Part shown: piece after piece, positions 1 through 7,914 of the stretch | Layout: each line of letters opens with the position of its first letter | Position numbering within the stretch: the first letter of the stretch is position 1 | NCBI GenBank assembly: GCA_946611525.1 | Contig: CAMODS010000043.1 | Coordinates: forward strand, 1 to 9,506 | Direction of reading: 5' to 3' | Length of the DNA: 9,506 bases | From: an uncultured Lachnospiraceae bacterium | Lineage (GTDB): Bacteria > Bacillota > Clostridia > Lachnospirales > Lachnospiraceae | Translations under genes and position numbers: made by a program | The notes under the pieces: generated by a model | The model's input: only the letters and a program-made list of their open reading frames with translations | Database searches by the model: none | Told to the model about the DNA's origin: nothing

Positions 1-1794
1 GATCTTATGAATACATCCTACGATCGTTTTATAAGAACCACGGATGAGGATCATGAGCGTCAGGTTCAAAAGATCTTTAAAAAGCTCTATGACCAGGGAG
101 ATATCTACAAGGGTTCCTATTCCGGTATTTACTGTGTGGAGTGCGAGGCTTTCTATACCGAGTCCCAGCGTGTGGATGGCAGATGCCCTGTCTGCGGCGG
201 TGAGGTTCATCCCATGGAGGAGGAGGCATACTTTTTCAAGATGAGCAAGTATGCACCTGCCCTTATTGACCATATCAATTCCCATCCGGAGTTCATCCAG
301 CCTGTTTCCAGGAAAAATGAGATGATGAACAACTTCCTGCTTCCGGGACTTCAGGACCTTTGTGTATCCAGAAGCTCCTTTAAGTGGGGCATACCGGTTG
401 ATTTCGATGACAAGCATGTGGTATATGTGTGGCTTGATGCCCTTACCAACTACATCACCGGCATTGGCTATGATGGAGACGGCAACCACAGCGATATGTA
501 CAAAAAGTACTGGCCTGCGGATCTCCATCTCATTGGCAAGGATATAGTCAGGTTCCACACCATCTACTGGCCCATCTTTTTGATGGCTTTGGGAGAGCCT
601 CTTCCCAAGCAGGTATTCGGTCATCCCTGGCTTTTACAGGGCGGGGAAAAGATGTCCAAGTCCAAGGGCAACGTGATCTATGCTGACGACATGGCAGAGC
701 TTTTCGGAGTGGATGCGGTGAGATACTTCTGTATCCATGAGATGCCCTTTGACAACGACGGTGTCATCACCTGGGAGATTTTGACGGAGAGGTACAATTC
801 CGACCTGGCAAATACTTTGGGCAACCTGGTTTCCCGTACCATCGCCATGGAGAAAAAGTACTTTGGGGGTGTGGTGAAAAACCCTAAGGTGTCAGAGCCG
901 GTGGACGAGGATCTGAAATCTGTTTTGCTGGGAGTACTTCCCGCAGTTTTGGAAAAGATGGAGACCCTTCATGTGGCTGATGCCCTGACTGAGGTTTTCA
1001 AGGCTTATAAGCGCCTGAACAAATACATAGATGAGACAGAGCCCTGGGTATTGGCCAAGGACGAGAGTAAATCCGACAGGCTGGCAACAGTGCTTTACAA
1101 TCTGATCGAAGGCATTACCATGGCTACATCGGTGCTTTCCCCCTTCCTTCCCAGGACGGCGGACCGCATAGCCGCAGAGCTTAACACGTCATTACGTGAT
1201 TTTGATGATTTAGCGACCTTTGGTCTCTATCCCGATGGCAACGAGCTGCCGGAGGATACGCCCATTTTATTTGCCAGGGCTGATGTAAATGATATCCTTA
1301 AAAAGACAGAGGAGATCACCGCAAAGCAGCGCGAGGAGTTTTTGGCATCACAAAAGATAGCCAGAAAGAACCTGGTGGCAGCAGGTAAGATGAGTCCTGA
1401 GGAGGCAGCCAGACTTGATGCTGCCGAGGGCGGCGCAGATGAGCCCGGCATAGATATCGAGGCAAAGCCTGAGATCAGCTTTGATGACTTTAGTAAAATG
1501 CAGTTTCAGGTGGGCGTGATAAAAAGCTGTGAGGCTGTGGAAAAGTCCAAAAAGCTTTTGTGTTCACAGGTTCAGGTGGGTTCAAAGACACTCCAGATAG
1601 TTTCCGGTATCAGAAAGTACTATTCGCCGGAGGAGATGGTGGGCAAGCGTGTCATGGTACTTACCAATCTTGCTCCCGCCAAGCTGGCCGGGGTACTCTC
1701 GGAGGGCATGCTTTTATGCGCCGAGGATGAAAAGGGCGACCTGGCCCTTATGACACCTGAAAAGGATATGCCATCCGGAGCGGAGATCTGCTGA
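1..1794 (+). CDS. metG: Methionyl-tRNA synthetase, 5'-truncated by window edge
   Basis: Cytoplasmic class I aminoacyl-tRNA synthetase that charges tRNA-Met with methionine using ATP. The frame is open from base 1 (Asp-Leu-Met-Asn-Thr-Ser-Tyr-Asp), and the ATG at 7 is an internal methionine. In the family, the block with the HIGH motif precedes this point, so I estimate that 85-90 residues are missing upstream. Visible parts, numbered from the Met at base 7: a zinc-knuckle insertion with C43-x2-C46 and C60-x2-C63; the catalytic-core block around VWLDALTNY (141-149); the KMSKS loop at 215-219 (bases 649-663); the helical anticodon-binding domain to about residue 420; a charged linker; and a C-terminal OB-fold tRNA-binding domain (about 492-595, MQFQVGVI to the end) that promotes dimerisation and tRNA binding in long bacterial MetRS. 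The stop codon overlaps the tatD start by one base. Identification is secure; only the start is unseen. Confidence 0.97.
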   Translation, partial: DLMNTSYDRFIRTTDEDHERQVQKIFKKLYDQGDIYKGSYSGIYCVECEAFYTESQRVDGRCPVCGGEVHPMEEEAYFFKMSKYAPALIDHINSHPEFIQPVSRKNEMMNNFLLPGLQDLCVSRSSFKWGIPVDFDDKHVVYVWLDALTNYITGIGYDGDGNHSDMYKKYWPADLHLIGKDIVRFHTIYWPIFLMALGEPLPKQVFGHPWLLQGGEKMSKSKGNVIYADDMAELFGVDAVRYFCIHEMPFDNDGVITWEILTERYNSDLANTLGNLVSRTIAMEKKYFGGVVKNPKVSEPVDEDLKSVLLGVLPAVLEKMETLHVADALTEVFKAYKRLNKYIDETEPWVLAKDESKSDRLATVLYNLIEGITMATSVLSPFLPRTADRIAAELNTSLRDFDDLATFGLYPDGNELPEDTPILFARADVNDILKKTEEITAKQREEFLASQKIARKNLVAAGKMSPEEAARLDAAEGGADEPGIDIEAKPEISFDDFSKMQFQVGVIKSCEAVEKSKKLLCSQVQVGSKTLQIVSGIRKYYSPEEMVGKRVMVLTNLAPAKLAGVLSEGMLLCAEDEKGDLALMTPEKDMPSGAEIC

Positions 1795-2582
1795 TGATAT
1801 TTGAAAGCCACGCGCATTACGAGGACAGGAAGTTCGATTCGGATAGGGTCGAACTTCTTTCTATGATGAAAAAAAAGAATATAGGCACCATAATCAACGT
1901 GGGAACCACCCTAGAGCTGTCCCGGGCCGGCATGGATCTGGCAAGGGAGTATGACTTCATCTATGCAGCAGTGGGTGTCCACCCCAGTGATATAGCCTGC
2001 CTGGAGGAGGCATCCGACGGCCTGGATCAGCTTAAGTCAATGGCCGAAGGCGAAAAAAAGGTGGTGGCCATAGGCGAGATAGGCCTGGATTTTTACTGGG
2101 AAAAGGATGAGGCTGTAAGAGAACGCCAGCGCTTTTGGTATAATGAGCAGCTTAAGCTCGCCAGAGAGCTGGATCTGCCGGTGATCATCCACAGCAGGGA
2201 TGCCAACGAAGAGACCTACAATATCATGAAGGAGGCAGCTACCTTAGGTACGCGGGGAGTGATCCACTGCTATTCCGGATCCCCGGAGATGGCAGAGCAG
2301 TACGTAAAGCTGGGCTACTACATAGGTATAGGAGGCGTTGTCACCTTTAAAAACGGTAAAAAGCTCAAGGAGACCGCCAAAAGGATACCCTTGGAGAACA
2401 TCCTGGTGGAGACAGATGCCCCCTACATGGCACCGGAGCCCTTCCGGGGTGAAAGGAATGATTCCACCTTTTTGCCATATGTGATTAAGCAGATCGCAGA
2501 GCTTAGGGAGATCACCGTGGATGAGGTGATGGCTGTTACGGAGGAAAACGGCAGGAGACTCTTTTTGCCATCCCAACATTAG
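1794..2582 (+). CDS. tatD: TatD-family metal-dependent hydrolase / DNase
   Basis: A 262-residue protein of the TatD family (YabD in Bacillus), an amidohydrolase-type TIM barrel. Characterised members are metal-dependent 3'-5' exonucleases; the physiological substrate here is not known. The metal ligands expected for the family are all present: H6-x-H8 (FESHAHYED), E95 (GEIGLDFY), H133 (IIHSRDA), H158 (VIHCYSG) and D208 (ETDAPYMAPEPFRG). The usual Asp before the HxH motif is Glu (E4), a mild change. Length is normal for the family. The ATG shares its A with the metG TGA stop, and GGAG sequences at 1777-1780 and 1782-1785 serve as the ribosome binding site, so translation is probably coupled to metG. 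The metG-tatD-rsmA neighbourhood is classic for Firmicutes and supports the call. No signal peptide or membrane segment is visible. Confidence 0.95.
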   Translation: MIFESHAHYEDRKFDSDRVELLSMMKKKNIGTIINVGTTLELSRAGMDLAREYDFIYAAVGVHPSDIACLEEASDGLDQLKSMAEGEKKVVAIGEIGLDFYWEKDEAVRERQRFWYNEQLKLARELDLPVIIHSRDANEETYNIMKEAATLGTRGVIHCYSGSPEMAEQYVKLGYYIGIGGVVTFKNGKKLKETAKRIPLENILVETDAPYMAPEPFRGERNDSTFLPYVIKQIAELREITVDEVMAVTEENGRRLFLPSQH

Positions 2583-2631
2583 TAGAGCAATCATCGGGCA
2601 TACGCCTTAGAAAAGGACACAGGAGTGGATA

Positions 2632-3507
2632 ATGTCAGATATCAGGATAGCCAACCCCATCAGAACTGCAGGGATACTGAGGAGGTATGGGCTTTTTGCA
2701 AAAAAGAAATACGGTCAGAACTTTCTGATAGACGAGGGGATACTTGCAGAGATCGTGGATGCATCAAAGATAAGTGATTCTGATCTGGCGGTGGAGATTG
2801 GTCCGGGCATCGGAGCCATGACCGAGTTTTTATGTGAGAGAGCGGGCCGGGTTTTGGCCATAGAGATAGATGACCGTTTGATACCTGTTTTGGATGAGAC
2901 GGTAGGTCATTTTGAAAATCTTACTGTTTTAAATGCAGATGTTCTAAAGACGGACATAGGAGCCTGGGCACGGGAGAATGCACCGGGCAAAAGTATAAGG
3001 GTGGTTGCAAACCTTCCATACTATATCACTACTCCGATACTTATGGCACTTTTGGAGGGCGATGCGCCTATAGCCTCGATCACTGTTATGGTGCAGCGTG
3101 AGGTGGCGGAGAGGATGATAAGCGGCCCGGGGACCAAGGATTATGGTGCCTTGTCTCTTGCGGTTCAGTACTATGCCGAGCCGAGGATCGTTTTGACGGT
3201 GCCGCCGGAGGCTTTTGATCCAAAGCCGGGAGTGGAGTCTGCGGTCATCACTCTTGAGAAATACGATAAGCCTCCCGTGGAGGTGCCGGATGAAAAGCTG
3301 CTTTTTGATGTTATCAGGGCATCTTTTTCACAGAGGAGAAAGACCCTTGCCAACGGTTTGGGCAACAGTCCGGATATAGCTTTGGGCAAGGAGGATATCA
3401 ACAGGGTAATCACATCTTGCGGATGGGATGAGCGTATCCGGGGTGAGATGCTGACACTTTCGGAGTTTGCGAAATTGACAGAGATGATATATACTGAATT
3501 ACATTGA
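2632..3507 (+). CDS. rsmA: 16S rRNA (adenine1518/1519-N6) dimethyltransferase
   Basis: RsmA/KsgA transfers four methyl groups from S-adenosylmethionine to two adjacent adenosines in the 3'-terminal hairpin of 16S rRNA, a late step of 30S subunit maturation. In this 291-residue protein I see KKYGQNFL (25-32), the SAM-binding loop EIGPGIGAMT (55-64), the acidic ribose contact in AIEID (E79), the adenine contact NADVL (D103), the catalytic NLPY motif (127-130), FDPKPGVESAV (195-205) and the C-terminal FSQRRKTL motif (232-239). The N-terminal IANPIRTAGILRRYG segment is the usual Gram-positive form. AGGAG at 2621-2625 lies 6 bases before the ATG and supports this start. It follows tatD by 49 bases without the usual rnmV gene between them. 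Loss of this enzyme typically gives kasugamycin resistance. Confidence 0.97.
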   Translation: MSDIRIANPIRTAGILRRYGLFAKKKYGQNFLIDEGILAEIVDASKISDSDLAVEIGPGIGAMTEFLCERAGRVLAIEIDDRLIPVLDETVGHFENLTVLNADVLKTDIGAWARENAPGKSIRVVANLPYYITTPILMALLEGDAPIASITVMVQREVAERMISGPGTKDYGALSLAVQYYAEPRIVLTVPPEAFDPKPGVESAVITLEKYDKPPVEVPDEKLLFDVIRASFSQRRKTLANGLGNSPDIALGKEDINRVITSCGWDERIRGEMLTLSEFAKLTEMIYTELH

Positions 3508-3529
3508 GTATCACCACAAAGGAAGACTT

Positions 3530-5176
3530 ATGGATATCAGTCAGTACGACAGCATTACACAGAGTCTGATAATGGATATGCAGGACAGCCGTGGCAAGGA
3601 TCCGCGGGTGTCTATTTCCTGTGGAAAAAAGCTTTTGGAGATCGGGCTGGAGAGATCTGAGCCTGAGCTTATCGGTTTTGCCAGGTTTTCTTTAGGCGAG
3701 ACCTACTATCTGATGAATGATATAGAGGACTTCTACCGAGAAATGACTCTTTGCATGGAGCCCTTAGAGCAGATCGGTGAGTGGGGTTACCTCACCATGG
3801 CCAACAACATGCTGGGTATCATGTCCCTTAACCGGGGCAATGCACCGGTAGCCATGGACTACTATATGGAGGCGCTGAATTACTGCTACGATTACAGCCT
3901 GCCGGATCTGGAATTCTTGGTACATATGAATCTGGCAGCCCTGTATCTGGACATTTCAGATGCGCAAAATGCGATTTTCTATTATGAAAAGTGCTATAAG
4001 TATCTTCAAAAAAACAAGGAGATAGATGGCTATATCGAAAGCCTCACTGCTGATTGTGTGGGGTTGGGCAAGTCATATCTTATGATGGGCTATCTGGACA
4101 GGTCAAGTGAGATCGATAAGAGGATAGAAAGCGAGTGCATGCCCTACGTCCACGAGCTGGAAAAGCTGGTGATCTATACCTTCAGAGCCAGACTGTATCA
4201 TGAGTCCGGCAGACAAAAGGATTGTGAGGCCTGCATCAGTACCATCCGGGAGCATTTTTCCCATGATCTGCCGGTGATGGATATATTCGATGATATTTAC
4301 GATCTGCTGAAGCTCCTTTTGGAGATGGGGGAGCACGACGCCTTTTCTTACATTCTCGACCATATGGAAAAGCCCATAGAGACTACGGGGATTAAAAATC
4401 TTTCCATAAAGCTTCTGACCTTACGTATGAAGTACTACAAGGCCACCGGTAACCTGGACGCTTACAAGGATAGTGGCGTGGAGTATTTTGAACTGTCCCA
4501 GGATCTGAACCGGGAAAACGAGAAGATGGTGATGGACACCATTGCTCTTCGGAACCGCTACAACGACCTGTCTCTTTTGACCACTGAGGTACAAAGGGAA
4601 AATGAGGTGCTTCTAAAGCGCTCCGAGACCGATGCCCTGACGGGTATGTACAACAGGCAAAAGCTCAACACCTTCGGAGATGCAGCCTTTGAGCGTGCAA
4701 GGAAAAACGGCACCGGTTTTGCGGTGGAGATCCTGGATATAGATTATTTCAAGGAATACAACGATAACTACGGCCATCAGGCCGGTGACCGCTGCATCAG
4801 GTTTGTGGCGGATTCCATAATGGCTTTAAAGCAACATCCCGGGGTTTTCTGCTCCAGGTACGGTGGCGACGAGTTTGTTCTTATCTATGAGGACTATTCC
4901 GACAGGGATGTATTTGAGATGGCACGTGAGCTGAAGGAGCGTATCATAAACGGAGCCTTTGAGCACAGGTACTCCAAGGTCTCACTGGGTGTTATCACCA
5001 TATCTCAGGGCATATTCTGGGGGGTACCTCAGATCGGACACTCCCTGTGGAATTATCTGCACGCTGCAGACAACAATCTGTACAAAGTCAAGAAAAAATC
5101 CAGAAACAGCATCATGCTAAGCCATTCTACAGATCAGGCGGAAAGTGATACTGAAGGGATGCTGATAGATGAGTAA
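3530..5176 (+). CDS. TPR-like diguanylate cyclase (GGDEF) protein
   Basis: A 548-residue soluble regulator predicted to make cyclic di-GMP from two GTP. Residues about 30-330 are a run of helical hairpins resembling tetratricopeptide repeats (for example 90-120, LGIMSLNRGNAPVAMDYYM and neighbours, and 130-160). A charged, probably coiled-coil connector follows (about 325-365), and then the GGDEF domain (about 365-530). DALTGMYNR (368-376), LDIDYFKEYND (402-412), H416 and D420 of the nucleotide site, RYGGDEF (443-449) and the closing NNLYKVKKKSRN segment (515-526) are all present, so the domain looks catalytically competent. The product-inhibition I-site (RxxD) is not: the equivalent residues are H436-P-G-V439. 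No membrane segment or signal peptide is visible, so the input probably comes from a cytoplasmic protein or peptide bound by the TPR region. AAAGGA at 3518-3523 supports the start. The last 8 bases overlap the next gene. The signal sensed is unknown. Confidence 0.93.
   Translation: MDISQYDSITQSLIMDMQDSRGKDPRVSISCGKKLLEIGLERSEPELIGFARFSLGETYYLMNDIEDFYREMTLCMEPLEQIGEWGYLTMANNMLGIMSLNRGNAPVAMDYYMEALNYCYDYSLPDLEFLVHMNLAALYLDISDAQNAIFYYEKCYKYLQKNKEIDGYIESLTADCVGLGKSYLMMGYLDRSSEIDKRIESECMPYVHELEKLVIYTFRARLYHESGRQKDCEACISTIREHFSHDLPVMDIFDDIYDLLKLLLEMGEHDAFSYILDHMEKPIETTGIKNLSIKLLTLRMKYYKATGNLDAYKDSGVEYFELSQDLNRENEKMVMDTIALRNRYNDLSLLTTEVQRENEVLLKRSETDALTGMYNRQKLNTFGDAAFERARKNGTGFAVEILDIDYFKEYNDNYGHQAGDRCIRFVADSIMALKQHPGVFCSRYGGDEFVLIYEDYSDRDVFEMARELKERIINGAFEHRYSKVSLGVITISQGIFWGVPQIGHSLWNYLHAADNNLYKVKKKSRNSIMLSHSTDQAESDTEGMLIDE
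5155..5158 (+). promoter_or_regulatory. Ribosome binding site inside the GGDEF gene
   Basis: AGGG within AAGGGA, 10 bases before the ATG at 5169 and inside the coding sequence of the upstream GGDEF gene. It supports the 5169 start, which also begins exactly at the expected GTPase N-terminus (MSKLILGILAHVDAGKT). The 8-base overlap with the upstream stop implies translational coupling. Confidence 0.6.
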
Positions 5177-7880
5177 GCTTATTTTAGGCATCCTGGCCCA
5201 CGTGGATGCCGGGAAAACCACTCTTTCGGAGGCTCTTCTTTATGCCGCCGGAGCGATAAAAAGCTTTGGCAGGGTTGACAGGGGAGAGTCTTTTTTGGAT
5301 GGAGAAGAGATAGAAAGGGCCAGGGGCGTGACTGTCTTTTCCAAGCAGGCCAGGATCAGCTGGAAAGACAGGGATATAGTTTTTTTGGATACCCCCGGAC
5401 ACGTGGATTTTTCTCCGGAGACAGAAAGGACCCTGTCTGTTTTGGACTATGCCATACTTGTCATCAGTGCTCCCGAGGGTGTGCAGAGCCATACCCGTAC
5501 TCTTATGCGTCTTCTGGTGAAGTACGAAATCCCCACTTTTATATTTGTAAACAAAATGGATCTGTCTGAGCGCACCAATAAAGATGTGCTGTATGATATC
5601 AGGCAAAACCTTTGTAAAGAGGCTGTGATACTTCCTACGGAGGGAGGATCTTTTTTGGCTGAAAAATGCACCGAAGAAGAATTAGAGGAGATAGCGGGCT
5701 TTGACGAGGCCTTGATAGAGGAATATTTTGAGACAGGAAGCCTGACTGTGGATTCCGTAAAAGGATCGATCCGACATCGTCGGCTTTTTCCCGTGTTTTT
5801 CGGATCTGCCCTGCGTCAGGAAGGAATAGAGGAGCTGTTGGACGGGATCACTGCTTATTCCGTCATACCGGAGGTGCCAAAGGAGTTTGGTGCCAGGGTG
5901 TACAAGATAGGCTGGGATAAGCGGGGCGAGCGCCTCACCCATATCAAGCTGACCGGCGGAGTGCTTCATCCCAAGGATGTGATAGTGACAAAAAAGGCTG
6001 CTTCCGATGAGGAGGAGACCCGGGGAGAGGAAGCCTCAGAAAAGATCCAGGGGATCCGGCTTTATGAGGGTGAGAAGTTTGAGACGGCATCGGAGGTTTC
6101 GGCTACTGAGATATGTACCCTTTTGGGACTGAATGATACCTATCCCGGCCAGGGACTGGGCTTTGAGGAGGATGCGGTATCTCCGGAGCTGTCCCCGGTA
6201 TTATCATATCAGGTCATCCCTCCGAAGGAGGTGGCGGCCACAAAGCTTTTTGAGACACTTAAGGTCTTGAATGAAGAGGAGCCTACCTTTGGTATATCAC
6301 ACAATGAGCACACCGGAGATATTATGGTGCAGCTTATGGGACCTTTCCAGCTTGAGGTACTGCAGCAGGAGATAAAAAGGCGCTTTAACTTCCTGGTGAC
6401 CTTTGGGCCGGGCAAAATACTGTACAAGGAGACTATTGCGTCCGATGCCTATGGAGTGGGACATTTTGAACCCTTAAGACACTATGCGGAGGCTCATCTT
6501 TTGCTTTCACCGGGGGCACCGGGAAGCGGTATAGAGATAGACAGTGCCTGCTCGGTAGATGTGCTTTCGCTCAATTACCAAAAGCAGGTGGTAAATGTGT
6601 TAGAGCGGGCCAGGTTAAAGGGAGTCCTTACGGGATCGCCTCTTACTGATGTAAAGATCACCCTGGTCTCGGGCAAAAGCCATACCAAGCATACGGAGGG
6701 CGGAGACTTTTCCCAGGCCGCCAGACGTGCGGTGCGTCAGGGACTGATGAAGGCAGAAAGTGTACTTTTGGAGCCTGTGTTTGATCTGGTTCTTACGGTT
6801 CCCCAGACTATGGTGGGAAGAGCCATGACGGATCTGGAGAGGATGCACGGAAAGCTTTTGCCTCCCGAGATAGAGGACGAAAAGGCAGTGCTTCGCGGAA
6901 GGGTGCCGGTGGCATGCATTACGGACTATGCCAAGGATGTGGCGTCATACACAGGTGGGCTGGGAGAGCTGTCCCTTGACCCCGGAGGCTATGAGCCTTG
7001 TCACAATGCAGATGAGATAATAGCGCAAATGGGTTATGATCCGGAAGCTGATCTTAGAAATCCCACCGGGTCGGTATTTTGTGCCCAGGGTGCGGGTTAT
7101 GTGGTACCCTGGTATGAGGTGGAGGAAATGATGCATATGCCCTATGCACTTTCTTCTGATGAGGAGTCGGAGGATGAAGATGCCGCCATGCAGCGGATGG
7201 CACTGGCCAGGGCCGAGGCGGCAAAACGCAGCGCCGAAGCCATGGAGCCAAAGGGTTTCCGCGGTTACAGCGGTATGGAAAAGGAGCTGGAGGGAATCTT
7301 TGTCAGGGAGTTTGGCGAGATAAAAAGCTCCATCAAAAATCGCGACGTGGGCAAACGTGAACGGGATTATGACAATCCGGCAGAACGCCAAAAGCGGATC
7401 AATGAAGCCAGACAGGAATACAAGTCCACTCACGGCAGCACTGCAAAGAAGACTCCTGAGGCAAAGCTTCCTAAGTATACGCTTATCGACGGATACAATG
7501 TGATATTTGCGGATGACGAGCTAAAAAGCCTGGCAAATGACGATCTGCATGCTGCCAGGACCAAGCTTTTGGATATTGTGGCGGATTATCAGGGCTATGT
7601 GGGAGATACGGTGATAGTGGTCTTCGATGCATGGAGAAAAAAGGGCGGCACCGGAAGCTCTGAAAAATACGGTGATGTATATGTGGAGTTTACAAAAGAA
7701 GCCCAGACCGCTGATGCTTATATAGAAAGGGCGGTGCATCAGCTCATGCCCAACGCCCGCATTACGGTGGTGACCTCGGATGCTGCAGAGCAGGTGATAG
7801 TCTCCGGATCAGGAGCCTACCGTATGTCATCCCGGGAGTTTTTTGGGGAAATAGAGCGTATTCGTTCCGAATACTATTGA
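5169..7880 (+). CDS. Tet(M)/EF-G-like ribosomal GTPase fused to YacP/Rae1 NYN endonuclease domain
   Basis: A 903-residue two-part protein. Residues 1-about 655 are a translation-factor GTPase of the Tet(M)/EF-G type: G1 AHVDAGKT (10-17), G2 RGVTV (52-56), G3 DTPGH with catalytic-type H78 (74-78), G4 NKMD (128-131), G5 GSA (212-214), then domain II, domain III (around 345-420), domain IV (around 420-600) and a C-terminal EF-G domain V-like part. Residues 655-768 are a charged linker. Residues 769-900 match YacP/Rae1 (DUF901, NYN fold), with acidic positions D774 (IDGYN), D820 (VVFDA), D849 (TADAYIE) and D871 (TSDAAEQ). Stand-alone Rae1 of Bacillus subtilis is a ribosome-dependent A-site mRNA endonuclease. 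Tet(M) proteins are about 640 residues, so the extra 250 are the fusion. The domain IV tip reads HTKHTEGGDF (505-514) instead of the Tet(M) SPVSTP loop, arguing against tetracycline protection. It is probably co-translated with the upstream GGDEF gene. Domain assignment is firm; the joint function is inference. Confidence 0.9.
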   Translation: MSKLILGILAHVDAGKTTLSEALLYAAGAIKSFGRVDRGESFLDGEEIERARGVTVFSKQARISWKDRDIVFLDTPGHVDFSPETERTLSVLDYAILVISAPEGVQSHTRTLMRLLVKYEIPTFIFVNKMDLSERTNKDVLYDIRQNLCKEAVILPTEGGSFLAEKCTEEELEEIAGFDEALIEEYFETGSLTVDSVKGSIRHRRLFPVFFGSALRQEGIEELLDGITAYSVIPEVPKEFGARVYKIGWDKRGERLTHIKLTGGVLHPKDVIVTKKAASDEEETRGEEASEKIQGIRLYEGEKFETASEVSATEICTLLGLNDTYPGQGLGFEEDAVSPELSPVLSYQVIPPKEVAATKLFETLKVLNEEEPTFGISHNEHTGDIMVQLMGPFQLEVLQQEIKRRFNFLVTFGPGKILYKETIASDAYGVGHFEPLRHYAEAHLLLSPGAPGSGIEIDSACSVDVLSLNYQKQVVNVLERARLKGVLTGSPLTDVKITLVSGKSHTKHTEGGDFSQAARRAVRQGLMKAESVLLEPVFDLVLTVPQTMVGRAMTDLERMHGKLLPPEIEDEKAVLRGRVPVACITDYAKDVASYTGGLGELSLDPGGYEPCHNADEIIAQMGYDPEADLRNPTGSVFCAQGAGYVVPWYEVEEMMHMPYALSSDEESEDEDAAMQRMALARAEAAKRSAEAMEPKGFRGYSGMEKELEGIFVREFGEIKSSIKNRDVGKRERDYDNPAERQKRINEARQEYKSTHGSTAKKTPEAKLPKYTLIDGYNVIFADDELKSLANDDLHAARTKLLDIVADYQGYVGDTVIVVFDAWRKKGGTGSSEKYGDVYVEFTKEAQTADAYIERAVHQLMPNARITVVTSDAAEQVIVSGSGAYRMSSREFFGEIERIRSEYY

Positions 7881-7905
7881 AAACGTCCATGTCAAAATGT
7901 ATAAT
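7877..7905 (+). promoter_or_regulatory. Sigma-A-type promoter for the chemoreceptor gene
   Basis: TTGAAA (-35, 7877-7882; five of six consensus bases) is followed after exactly 17 bases by a perfect TATAAT (-10, 7900-7905), predicting a transcription start near 7911-7913. The -35 box overlaps the stop codon of the GTPase gene (7878-7880). No match to the motility sigma-D consensus is apparent, so the receptor seems to be under housekeeping control. Confidence 0.8.
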
Positions 7906-7914
7906 CTACATACA

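Noticed and set aside
7..9. ATG at base 7 as the true start of metG
   Set aside because: The frame is open to base 1, and in the family the sequence DLMNTSYDRFIRTTDEDH lies after the HIGH-motif region, so this Met is internal.
2595..2610. Small inverted repeat GGC-ATAC-GCC between tatD and rsmA as a terminator
   Set aside because: The stem is only three or four pairs with a four-base loop and no following T-run, and the downstream gene is clearly part of the same run.
3475..3505. Perfect TTGACA (3475-3480) near the end of rsmA as a promoter for the GGDEF gene
   Set aside because: The only -10-like sequence at workable distance is TACATT at 3500-3505 with a 19-base spacer. The better TATACT (3490-3495) is only 9 bases away. 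It is too weak to call inside a compact operon.
6945..7433. 162-codon open frame on the minus strand inside the GTPase-NYN gene
   Set aside because: It lies wholly opposite a well-supported coding region, has no ribosome binding site or recognisable motif, and has the look of a shadow frame. The same applies to the other minus-strand and out-of-frame open stretches.
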